From Candidatus Delongbacteria bacterium (lineage in GTDB: Bacteria > Delongbacteria > UBA4055): DNA of 23,718 nt. A model generated the notes under the pieces. That model was not told the DNA's origin, ran no database searches, and worked only from the letters and a program-made list of their open reading frames with translations. The translations under genes were made by a program, and so were the position numbers. Below are positions 1 to 6,119 of the stretch, piece by piece (position 1 is the stretch's first letter; each line of letters opens with the position of its first letter). Location of the stretch: NCBI GenBank assembly GCA_027858795.1, contig JAQICF010000127.1:1-23718 (forward strand). The letters run 5' to 3'.

Positions 1-147
1 CCAGTTGACCTTGACCTTAGAATTATGAATAAGAAAGTAGAACAATCAGTGAAAGATAGATTTGACTATACTGCAGGATTGGATATAAATGAAAAACCAG
101 CAATGGTATCTTTCTGTGAGAATGAAAAACAAGACTTTATAATGTAA
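1..147 (+). CDS. 3' end of an unidentified gene (partial)
   Basis: An open frame runs from the first base to a TAA at 145-147 and gives the last 48 residues of a protein ending ...SFCENEKQDFIM. It is hydrophilic and rich in Lys, Asp and Glu, with one Cys; no membrane segment or recognisable motif is visible. It lies 16 bp upstream of the 4Fe-4S gene and on the same strand, so it is probably part of the same operon. In comparable Flx/Hdr clusters one would expect an HdrB, HdrA or MvhD-type subunit nearby, but this tail does not let me assign it to any of them. Confidence 0.6.
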   Translation, partial: PVDLDLRIMNKKVEQSVKDRFDYTAGLDINEKPAMVSFCENEKQDFIM

Positions 148-163
148 TATTGATAGGTTACCT

Positions 164-1189
164 ATGCTTAAAATAAAAAAGACCAAACTGAATGAATTCA
201 TCGACCACTTGAACAAGGAATATTCTGTATATGCTCCTGTTGAACATGGGAAAAAGACCACCTTTGCTAAGATCGAGACTGCACTTGAGATAGATCATTC
301 TACTTATAACACGACTAAATCAGCTAAGGAAGTATTCTTCCCTCAGGCAGAAGTGCTTTTCAAGTATTCTAAAGATGGTTTAAAGGTTCCTGAGAAAAAC
401 GACAAACCTTTTGCTCTTTGGGGTGTTAGAAACTGTGATACTAAAAGTTTAAAAATGCTTGATAGTGTTTTCGGTGATGCTCATCAACATCCTGGAAAAG
501 ATTACTTTAAAGATCCTTATTGGAAGCAAAAGTACGATAATTGTCTGGTGTTCAACCTTGCCTGCAATGAACCTTTATCAACTTGCTTCTGTCACTGGTT
601 TGATGGAAGTCCTTTCGATAAAACCGGTTCAGATGTATTTGTAGTTGAAACTGACGATCATTATATCATGGAAGGTATCAGTGATAAAGGTAATATATTC
701 ATTGAAAGCTTTGATAAAGCAGAGAAATCTGATGCCTCTGATGCTGAGAAAGTTGAAAAATTAAAAACTACTTCAGAATCTTATCTTGCCGATAAAGTTG
801 ATACAAAACCACTTTTTGATAAGCTAAAAAAGATCTGGGATGAACCTATTTGGGATGAGGTTGCCGCAAAATGTATTAATTGCGGAGCTTGTACATTCGT
901 CTGCCCTACATGTCATTGTTTCGATGTTGATGATGAAGGTAAAGATGGAAAAGGAAATAGAATCAGACTTTGGGATTCTTGCATGTTTCAATTATTCACA
1001 AAGGAAGCATCAGGTCACAACCCGAGAGGAGTTGCTGTTCAAAGAGTTAGGCAAAGAATTATGCACAAGTACAACTATTTTAAAGATAATTATCAGATAG
1101 ATCTTTGTACAGGATGTGGAAGATGTGTAAGTGTTTGCCCTGTGAATTTAGATATCAGAGAAGTTATAAAAAAAGTATTAGAATATTAA
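164..1189 (+). CDS. 4Fe-4S dicluster protein, FlxB/AsrA/sulfhydrogenase-beta-like
   Basis: A 341-residue soluble iron-sulfur protein of the family that includes anaerobic sulfite reductase subunit A, the beta subunit of sulfhydrogenases and FlxB. The N-terminal two thirds is the family-specific domain, with a Cys-rich stretch around residues 123-143 (NLACNEPLSTCFCHW). Two ferredoxin motifs follow: C237-x2-C240-x2-C243-x3-C247 running into PTCHCFD, and C315-x2-C318-x2-C321-x3-CP at 325. It should pass electrons between the flavoprotein encoded next and an Hdr-type partner in the cytoplasm. The start at 164 follows AGG with a short spacer. The order 4Fe-4S protein, NAD(P)H-flavin protein, HdrC matches Flx-Hdr or Asr-like modules. 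No sulfite reductase catalytic subunit is present, so FlxB-like electron transfer is preferred over true AsrA. Confidence 0.85.
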   Translation: MLKIKKTKLNEFIDHLNKEYSVYAPVEHGKKTTFAKIETALEIDHSTYNTTKSAKEVFFPQAEVLFKYSKDGLKVPEKNDKPFALWGVRNCDTKSLKMLDSVFGDAHQHPGKDYFKDPYWKQKYDNCLVFNLACNEPLSTCFCHWFDGSPFDKTGSDVFVVETDDHYIMEGISDKGNIFIESFDKAEKSDASDAEKVEKLKTTSESYLADKVDTKPLFDKLKKIWDEPIWDEVAAKCINCGACTFVCPTCHCFDVDDEGKDGKGNRIRLWDSCMFQLFTKEASGHNPRGVAVQRVRQRIMHKYNYFKDNYQIDLCTGCGRCVSVCPVNLDIREVIKKVLEY

Positions 1190-1240
1190 ATTAAGGAATA
1201 TACATAAGGTGTTATCAAATAAAATTTAAGGAAACAATTA

Positions 1241-2068
1241 ATGTGTAAGAATTCATACATTCCCATTCCAATGAAAGTTGAGAAAATTTTATCAGAAAAT
1301 CCTGATGGTTCTCTTCGTACTTTTGATCTATCATTTGTTAACGAAGAAGACAAATTCGATTATATGCCGGGTCAATTTTGCGAATTCTCGATTTTGGGTA
1401 AGGGAGAATCACCTTTTGGAATAGCTTCTTCTCCAACAGAAGAAGGAATACTTAAGTTCACTGTTAATAGAACAGGTTCTGTAACTAATGAAATTCATTA
1501 TTTAAATGTTGGTGATGTTGTTGGTATTCGTGGACCACTGGGTAATTGGTATCCGCTTGAAAAATTAAAAGGCAAAGATGTCGTTATAATCGGAGGTGGA
1601 TTTGCATTCACAACTCTAAGATCAATGTTGATCTATATGCTTGAGAATAGAAAAGATTATGGAGAAATCACTGTTATTTACGGTGCAAGAAATCCTGATC
1701 TGTTGATATATAAAGATGAATTGGCTGAATGGGATAAAAGAGATGACCTTACACTTCACTTGACAATTGATACACCGGTTGAAGGTTGGAATAAACATTG
1801 CGGGTTCGTACCTACAATTACCGAACAAGTTGCTCCAGACCCTAGTGCATGGGCTATTGTTTGTGGTCCTCCTATTATGATCAAATTCACATTGCCTGTT
1901 CTTAAGAAGCTCGGATTTGATGATACCAGAATTTATACTTCACTGGAAAGAAGAATGAAGTGTGGGATCGGTAAATGCGGAAGATGTGGTATTGGTTCAA
2001 AATATGTTTGTATCGATGGACCTGTTTTCTCATTTGAAGAACTAAAAAGCATCCCGGATGCTTTCTAA
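1241..2068 (+). CDS. FAD/NAD(P)H-binding reductase with 2Fe-2S centre, FlxA/AsrB-like
   Basis: A 275-residue member of the ferredoxin-NADP reductase superfamily, as in AsrB, sulfhydrogenase gamma, FlxA and the electron-transfer subunit of dihydroorotate dehydrogenase. Residues 1-105 form the FAD-binding barrel (PGQFCEFS; SPFGIASSPTE). A Rossmann NAD(P)H domain follows, with a GGGFAFTTLRS turn near residue 115 and a CGPPIM motif near 210. The C-terminus carries a 2Fe-2S ligand set in KCGIGKCGRCGIG plus a later Cys in YVCIDGP. It probably oxidises NADH or NADPH and feeds the 4Fe-4S protein. RBS AAGGAA lies 7 nt before ATG. The last codons lie inside a perfect 8-bp hairpin (2046-2053 with 2057-2064), which may act as a weak terminator or mark repeat insertion. 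Confidence 0.88.
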   Translation: MCKNSYIPIPMKVEKILSENPDGSLRTFDLSFVNEEDKFDYMPGQFCEFSILGKGESPFGIASSPTEEGILKFTVNRTGSVTNEIHYLNVGDVVGIRGPLGNWYPLEKLKGKDVVIIGGGFAFTTLRSMLIYMLENRKDYGEITVIYGARNPDLLIYKDELAEWDKRDDLTLHLTIDTPVEGWNKHCGFVPTITEQVAPDPSAWAIVCGPPIMIKFTLPVLKKLGFDDTRIYTSLERRMKCGIGKCGRCGIGSKYVCIDGPVFSFEELKSIPDAF

Positions 2069-2090
2069 ATAATAATGTATCTGTCATTAT

Positions 2091-2151
2091 CGGACTTGAT
2101 CCGGTAATCCATAAAGATGTGGATCCCCGTGTCGGAGCACGAGGATGACAG
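2091..2151. repeat. GTCAT...ATGAC palindromic intergenic repeat
   Basis: Outer arms CTGTCAT (2091-2097) and ATGACAG (2145-2151) are exact inverted repeats. They enclose smaller hairpins, CGGA-cttga-TCCG and CGTG-tcggag-CACG, so the whole can fold as a branched structure. The type, containing GGACTTGATCCGG and GTGTCGGAGCACGAGGATGAC, resembles dispersed palindromic repeats known from many bacterial genomes. It lies between the flavoprotein and hdrC genes. Confidence 0.75.
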
Positions 2152-2155
2152 TGAA

Positions 2156-2176
2156 CAAGGTGGCTTTAGCCCCTTG
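2156..2176 (+). repeat. hairpin CAAGG-GGC/GCC-CCTTG before hdrC
   Basis: CAAGG and GGC (single T bulge) pair with GCC and CCTTG around a TTTA loop. There is no T-run after it, so it is more likely a repeat or an mRNA processing/stability hairpin than a terminator. A related G/C hairpin with a GGGGC-TTT-GCCCC core lies at 6072-6093. Confidence 0.55.
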
Positions 2177-2208
2177 CAAGTTGGGATAAAAATTAAAGGG
2201 ATATAGAA

Positions 2209-2685
2209 ATGGATAAAATTATTTTAAGCGAAATGGATGCGAATTTCAAAAATGAGATCGCTGCTCAACCCGGAGCTGAACACATTCAAAGATGTTTTAC
2301 ATGTGGGACTTGTACAGCCGCTTGCCCGGTTGCCGAAGTGAACGATGATTATGATCCAAGAAAGATCATCAGAATGTGTATTCTTGGGATGAAAAAAGAA
2401 GTTTTATCTTCAGATATTCTCTGGATGTGCTCAAGATGCTATACATGCTATGCACTTTGTCCTCAAGGTGTAAAATTTTCAGATGTTCTTGATGTGCTTA
2501 GAGGAATGGCTATAAAAGAAGGCTATGTCCCAAAAGAGCAATACAAAGAGGCAAAAGAACTTGACAGATTCGTTCAGGAACTACGGTGTGAGATCATCAA
2601 TCAGAAACTTCATCCTGAAGCTGATCATGAGAAAAATGTAAAAGATATGATCGAAAAAGAATTAAAGATTAAATGGAAAAAATAA
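2209..2685 (+). CDS. hdrC: HdrC-like 4Fe-4S ferredoxin subunit
   Basis: A 158-residue protein of the heterodisulfide reductase subunit C / FlxC family. It has two [4Fe-4S] motifs: C29-x2-C32-x2-C35-x3-CP, followed by the family sequence YDPRKIIRMC, and C74-x2-C77-x2-C80-x3-CP. It has no membrane helices, so it is the soluble type. HdrC normally relays electrons between HdrA (FAD) and HdrB (CCG non-cubane clusters). Here HdrA is encoded about 5.7 kb downstream in the same cluster and no HdrB is visible, so the terminal acceptor subunit is either outside the window or replaced by sulfur-carrier chemistry. RBS AAAGGG lies before ATG at 2209. The upstream gap holds two palindromic repeats. Confidence 0.88.
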   Translation: MDKIILSEMDANFKNEIAAQPGAEHIQRCFTCGTCTAACPVAEVNDDYDPRKIIRMCILGMKKEVLSSDILWMCSRCYTCYALCPQGVKFSDVLDVLRGMAIKEGYVPKEQYKEAKELDRFVQELRCEIINQKLHPEADHEKNVKDMIEKELKIKWKK

Positions 2686-2697
2686 ACCGTTTACGTA

Positions 2698-2720
2698 GAG
2701 ACGTAGCACTGCTACGTCTC
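2698..2720. repeat. GAGACG palindromic repeat, copy 1
   Basis: GAGACGTAGC and GCTACGTCTC form a perfect 10-bp stem around ACT, preceded by CGTA. It is one of at least four hairpins in the window built as GAGACGn...nCGTCTC with a CGTAGAGACG left edge (others at 8310-8329, 15059-15078, 18334-18356). It lies between hdrC and tusA. Confidence 0.8.
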
Positions 2721-2781
2721 ACTGTATCGGTTATATTTATACATAGAAACAAACGAAATAAATTAACCAAAGGAGTGAAAA

Positions 2782-3009
2782 ATGGATTTTGATCAAAGTG
2801 TAGATTGTAAAGGGTTGTCATGCCCAATGCCTATCATTAAGCTTAGCAAGGCTATCAAAGGTATGGAAGTTGGACAAGTACTTGAAATGCAAGGTACTGA
2901 CCCGGGTTCAAAGACAGATGTACCTGCATGGTGCGAAAAAACAGGGAATGAGTTCCTTGCAGTAGAAGAAGCTGATGGAGTAAATAAATTCTACATCAAA
3001 AAATCATAA
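2782..3009 (+). CDS. tusA: TusA-family sulfur (or selenium) carrier protein
   Basis: A 75-residue TusA/SirA/YedF-like protein, the usual length for the stand-alone family. The catalytic CPxP motif is CPMP at residues 14-17, with extra Cys at 9 and 58. TusA proteins carry a persulfide on the CPxP cysteine and hand it to the next enzyme. The gene follows a strong RBS (AAAGGAG) and is only 12 bp from the yedE gene, the classic TusA-YedE pairing. In some bacteria the pair YedF-YedE is linked to selenium metabolism; in others YeeD-YeeE is linked to thiosulfate uptake. The sequence cannot decide which, but the neighbouring rhodaneses favour sulfur and the Sec codon in yedE keeps selenium open. Confidence 0.92.
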   Translation: MDFDQSVDCKGLSCPMPIIKLSKAIKGMEVGQVLEMQGTDPGSKTDVPAWCEKTGNEFLAVEEADGVNKFYIKKS

Positions 3010-3021
3010 CAGGAGTATGCC

Positions 3022-4233
3022 GTGTTTAAAAAAGGTATATTAAGAGAATTATACGACAGTATTTTTGCCAAAAGCTGGCCAATGTGGCTCGGTGGTATTC
3101 TGCTTGCCATTCTCAACCTCCTGCTATTTGTCATCAAGTATCCCTGGGGAGGAAGTGGCGGATATCTGAATACCGGTCAGAACCTTTTCGGAGCTATGGG
3201 ATTTGAAAGCCTTGGAACATCAACTCCGATCAATATGCACACTGTTGCAATTCTGAATATCATGATAGTTCTTGGAGCATTGATATCTTCTTTGCTCTCA
3301 AAAGAATTCAGTATAAAAATTGCACCAAAAGGTGAACTTGTTAAAGGTTTGATCGGTGGTTCTTTAATGGGTATAGGAGCTATGGTAGGTGTTGGTTGTA
3401 CTACTGGTGGATTTTTCACAGCAGTTCCTGCTTTATCAGGGGGAGCTTTATTTCTTACTGCTGGATTTTTGATAGGTACGTTCCTTGCAATGAAGTATAT
3501 CCTCTGGGAAATGGAAGCATTCCCGAATATCAGCATGGGTAAATCTTATACTTTCCTGCCTGGAACTAAAGAAGGTATGGGATGGCAGAGATGGCTTGCA
3601 TGGGTCTTACTTGCAGGTGTTTTCTACTTGATCAACAGCTATACTTCAGACGGATCTGCAGTAATGAAAATAAATGGATGGCACATTATCATAGGTCTGA
3701 CTCTCGGACTTATTCTACAGAGATCAAGGTATTGTATCGTTAGAGCTTTCAGAGAACCGTTCATGACTGGTGAATCGTCAGCTCCTGTAGCGATCATGAT
3801 CAGTTTACTGATACTTCTCTTTGGATTTACAGTACTGAAATACTTCGGAGTTGGCAATGTAGCTGAAACTGCTGTAAGAGCTATAGAAATGAAAGCTGTT
3901 TATCCTAGTTTCTGGTCTAAAGCACTTATCGGTGGGACCATCTTTGGACTTGGTATGACGATTGCCGGTGGTTGAGCGATCGGTACGCTCTGGAGAGCGG
4001 GTGAAGGTCATATTAAACTTTGGATGTCTATACTCGGTTTTACTATTATGGCACCGATTACAAAGATATTTATTGTTCCTGTATTTGAAAGTTTCTTACC
4101 TGAATCAGAAAAAATATACTTACCTGATTATTTAGGTTATACAGGTTCTGTGTTATTGGTACTTGGATTCATATTACTGGCGTATATTTTCGTAAAATGG
4201 AATGAAAAGACCGGAAAATTTTCCGCTCTATAA
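3022..4233 (+). CDS. YedE/YeeE-family permease with in-frame UGA (selenoprotein)
   Basis: Inner-membrane permease of the YeeE/YedE (DUF395) family for thiosulfate, sulfur or possibly selenium compounds. Start is GTG at 3022, RBS AGGAG at 3011. The normal frame stops at TGA 3973-3975, yet the same frame continues to TAA at 4231-4233, giving 403 residues, typical of full-length YedE. Conserved features flank the TGA seamlessly: GVGCTTGG (C126), LQRSRYC (C238), then AGG-U318-AIGTLWRAGEG. In homologues the residue at 318 is Cys and the motif is GGCAIGTLWRAGEG. About nine or more hydrophobic helices are present, the last encoded after the UGA. A SECIS-like hairpin starts just downstream. I read this as one selenoprotein, not two genes or a pseudogene. 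It is paired with tusA and followed by rhodaneses. Confidence 0.9.
3978..4009 (+). promoter_or_regulatory. candidate bacterial SECIS element in yedE
   Basis: After the UGA (3973-3975), CGCTC (3986-3990) and GAGCG (3995-3999) form a perfect 5-bp stem around the loop UGGA, whose second base is G. GAUC (3978-3981) can pair with GGUC (4006-4009) as a lower stem. The loop begins 15 nt after the UGA, close to the spacing of known bacterial SECIS hairpins bound by SelB. Confidence 0.8.
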
Positions 4234-4249
4234 CTTAAAGGAGAAAAAG

Positions 4250-4798
4250 ATGAAAAGACTTGTTTATTTATCTGTATTACTTTCAGCACTCCTTTTTGTA
4301 GTTGGGTGCGGAAGCGGTTTTGCTGAGAACGGTGTTTATCCTTCTAATAAGCAGATGGTTCAAGAAGCTAAGAAGGATATTACTGAAATAACTTATGATA
4401 GTCTTATCGTAAAATTAAACAACAAAGAGCTTAGATTGGTTATTGACATTAGAGAACCCTTTGAATTTGAAGAGGGTTTTATCAATCAAGCTGATGAAGA
4501 AACAGATGAATTCCCTTATCCTGAATCTTTTACTGTTAATGTTCCAAGAGGTTTTTTGGAATTTAAGATCGACAGTAAAAAGTACTGGGATGATGACCTT
4601 ATGGTGGATATGCCACCAAAGGATGAGTTGATCGTAGTTTATTGTTTATCAGGTGGAAGGTCTGCTCTTGCAGCTCACACTCTGATGAAAATGGGTTATA
4701 CAAATGTAAAAAGCCTTAGAGGTGGATACAAAAAATGGCTTGACCCATCGTGGGTTGTCGTGGATGAAGTAGAAACCGACGATGGTGGTTGAGGGTAG
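4250..4798 (+). CDS. Rhodanese-domain lipoprotein with probable C-terminal Gly-Gly-Sec-Gly
   Basis: Single-domain rhodanese exported as a lipoprotein. ATG 4250 is chosen because AAAGGAG precedes it and it opens a lipoprotein signal (MKRLVYLS... LLFVVGC, lipobox Cys20). The rhodanese fold includes the VIDIREPFEFEEG motif and the active-site loop YCLSGGRS with C132, followed by LRGGYKKW. Conventional translation ends at TGA 4790-4792, giving 180 residues and a DDGG tail. If that UGA is Sec (residue 181), one Gly follows and TAG at 4796-4798 ends the protein as GGUG. A 12-bp hairpin with a loop 18 nt after the UGA supports this. It would put a second redox-active chalcogen on a flexible tail near C132. 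The gene follows yedE by 16 bp. Rhodanese assignment is sure; the Sec tail is likely but unproven. Confidence 0.8.
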
Positions 4799-4825
4799 AA
4801 TTTATGGTGAGTTTCACCAAAATTC
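4798..4825 (+). promoter_or_regulatory. candidate bacterial SECIS element after the rhodanese UGA
   Basis: GAATTT (4798-4803) pairs with AAATTC (4820-4825), one A bulges at 4804, and TGGTGA (4805-4810) pairs with TCACCA (4814-4819) around loop GUU. All 12 pairs are Watson-Crick. The loop starts with G and lies 18 nt after UGA 4790-4792. No T-run follows, so it is not a standard terminator. Confidence 0.65.
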
Positions 4826-4828
4826 AGT

Positions 4829-4891
4829 GGCAAGTGACAAGTGGCAAGTAGTAAGTAAAAACTTATCACTTATAACTTACCACTTACAACT
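4829..4891. repeat. CAAGTGG/CCACTTA imperfect palindromic repeat
   Basis: A run of GTGGCAAGTGACAAGTGG-type sequence followed by AAGTAGTAAGT can fold back on ACTTATCACTTATAACTTACCACTT. It sits in the 161-bp gap between the two rhodanese lipoprotein genes. A second hairpin, GAGCA-ATTG-TGCTC (4912-4925), lies between this repeat and the next RBS. A distantly similar string, CAGTGGTTAGTGATCAGTAG, occurs at 15017-15036. Confidence 0.6.
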
Positions 4892-4959
4892 AAATAAATT
4901 GGGTAGACCTGGAGCAATTGTGCTCTGGTGGATGTGGCTAAAATAAAAAGAGGTAAAAA

Positions 4960-6060
4960 ATGAAAAAACAATGGACAATGTTACTTGTAGTAATGTTTGC
5001 TCTAACGAGCTTGGTATTAACAAGTTGTTCGGATGATGATGATGATTCGAACTTGACAACTATGAATGCTGCTGATGTTGTTGCATACATGGATGCAAAC
5101 GAAATGACTCAAGCAGATTTTCTAACAGGCTGGAAAATATCAGCAGCGGATCTTTACACATTGATCTCTGATGGTGTTGACACAAATGATCCTTACATCA
5201 TGGACCTAAGAAGTTCAACATTATATGGTAAGGGACATATTCAGGGTGCACATAACGTACTTTATGCGGATGTTTTAGATTCTGCTGATACTTATGTTAC
5301 TGGTCAAGATATTGTAGTTCAATGCTATACAGGTCAATCAGCAGCTCATGCTGTTGTAGCTCTTAGACTTGCAGGTTATTCTGCTTCCTCCTTAGGTTAC
5401 GGAATTTCTGGATGGCGTGCAGATATTGATGATGGAAACGATGGCGATCTTACCGGTGCCAACGACCTTCAATTTAATTATTTTACTAAGGGAACAGGTA
5501 ACGTTCTAGATTCTGTAGATGTAGCAAGTGCATGGATTCCTGCAGGTTCTGCAACTGGTGTTGCTGGTTTGCCTACACCTGTTGATGAATACCTTCCGAC
5601 TGTCAGTTACTCTGGTGACTCAGAAGCAGCTATACTTAGAGCTAGAGCTGAAGCTATTTTAGGTCAATTCAAAAAAATATCTGCATATGGAGCAGATGGA
5701 GTTCTTGAGAATGTGGATGATACTGATCTTTTTATCAATCACTTCTGGAGCAAGGTTGCTGAATATGGTAACATAAAGAATTCATATAATATTTATCCAA
5801 TGGATATTACTTTACTAGATCCTTCGAAGAAGATCATAAATTGCTGCTGGACTGGACAAAGTGCTTCAATAATAGCAGCTTATTTAACAGCAATCGGTTA
5901 TGAATCCTGGACACTTGGTAATGGTGCTAATTCAATGGTCTATGATGCAATGACTGATCCGGCTATCGATTCGGCTACTGGATGGGGTGCATATCCTTAT
6001 CCAACAGTAAATAATGATGGTGTAACACCACTGCCTATCGAAGGAACTGTAGTAAAGTAA
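4960..6060 (+). CDS. Tandem-rhodanese lipoprotein
   Basis: A 366-residue exported lipoprotein: signal peptide ending LVLTSC with lipid-anchor Cys23, then an acidic DDDDDS linker. Two rhodanese-like domains follow. The first (about 60-160) has a DLRSSTLYGKGHIQGAHN substrate-loop region and active-site C122 in QCYTGQSAAH. The second (about 225-345) has C296 in CCWTGQSASII. The two active loops share the unusual form C-(Y/W)-TGQSA, so the domains look like an internal duplication. The region between them (about 165-220) is Ala/Gly/Pro-rich. Probably located in the periplasm or on an outer-membrane inner face, passing sulfane sulfur between the porin side and the inner-membrane permease. RBS AGAGG precedes ATG at 4960. 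The substrate is not evident from sequence. Confidence 0.85.
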   Translation: MKKQWTMLLVVMFALTSLVLTSCSDDDDDSNLTTMNAADVVAYMDANEMTQADFLTGWKISAADLYTLISDGVDTNDPYIMDLRSSTLYGKGHIQGAHNVLYADVLDSADTYVTGQDIVVQCYTGQSAAHAVVALRLAGYSASSLGYGISGWRADIDDGNDGDLTGANDLQFNYFTKGTGNVLDSVDVASAWIPAGSATGVAGLPTPVDEYLPTVSYSGDSEAAILRARAEAILGQFKKISAYGADGVLENVDDTDLFINHFWSKVAEYGNIKNSYNIYPMDITLLDPSKKIINCCWTGQSASIIAAYLTAIGYESWTLGNGANSMVYDAMTDPAIDSATGWGAYPYPTVNNDGVTPLPIEGTVVK

Positions 6061-6071
6061 TTATTTTCATG

Positions 6072-6093
6072 AGCTGGGGGCTTTGCCCCTGCT
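6072..6093 (+). repeat. G/C hairpin between tandem rhodanese and porin genes
   Basis: AGC pairs with GCT and GGGGC pairs with GCCCC around TTT. It is not followed by a T-run and is only 26 bp from the porin start, so it is more likely a repeat or mRNA-stability element than a terminator. Confidence 0.5.
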
Positions 6094-6119
6094 ACTAATT
6101 TTAAATTTAAGGAGATCAA

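Noticed and set aside
2161..2178. Possible sigma-54 promoter TGGCTTTAGCCCCTTGCA before hdrC
   Set aside because: The GG-to-GC spacing is 12 nt instead of 10, and the sequence is explained by the CAAGG/CCTTG hairpin repeat.
164..2685. Anaerobic sulfite reductase operon asrABC
   Set aside because: AsrA- and AsrB-like proteins are present, but the third gene is HdrC, not the siroheme-containing AsrC, so a Flx/Hdr electron-transfer module is the better reading.
4024..4233. A separate 69-residue membrane protein gene starting at ATG 4024
   Set aside because: It is in the same frame as yedE, has no RBS, and the 16 codons between the TGA and this ATG encode the conserved AIGTLWRAGEG motif. It is the end of the selenoprotein.
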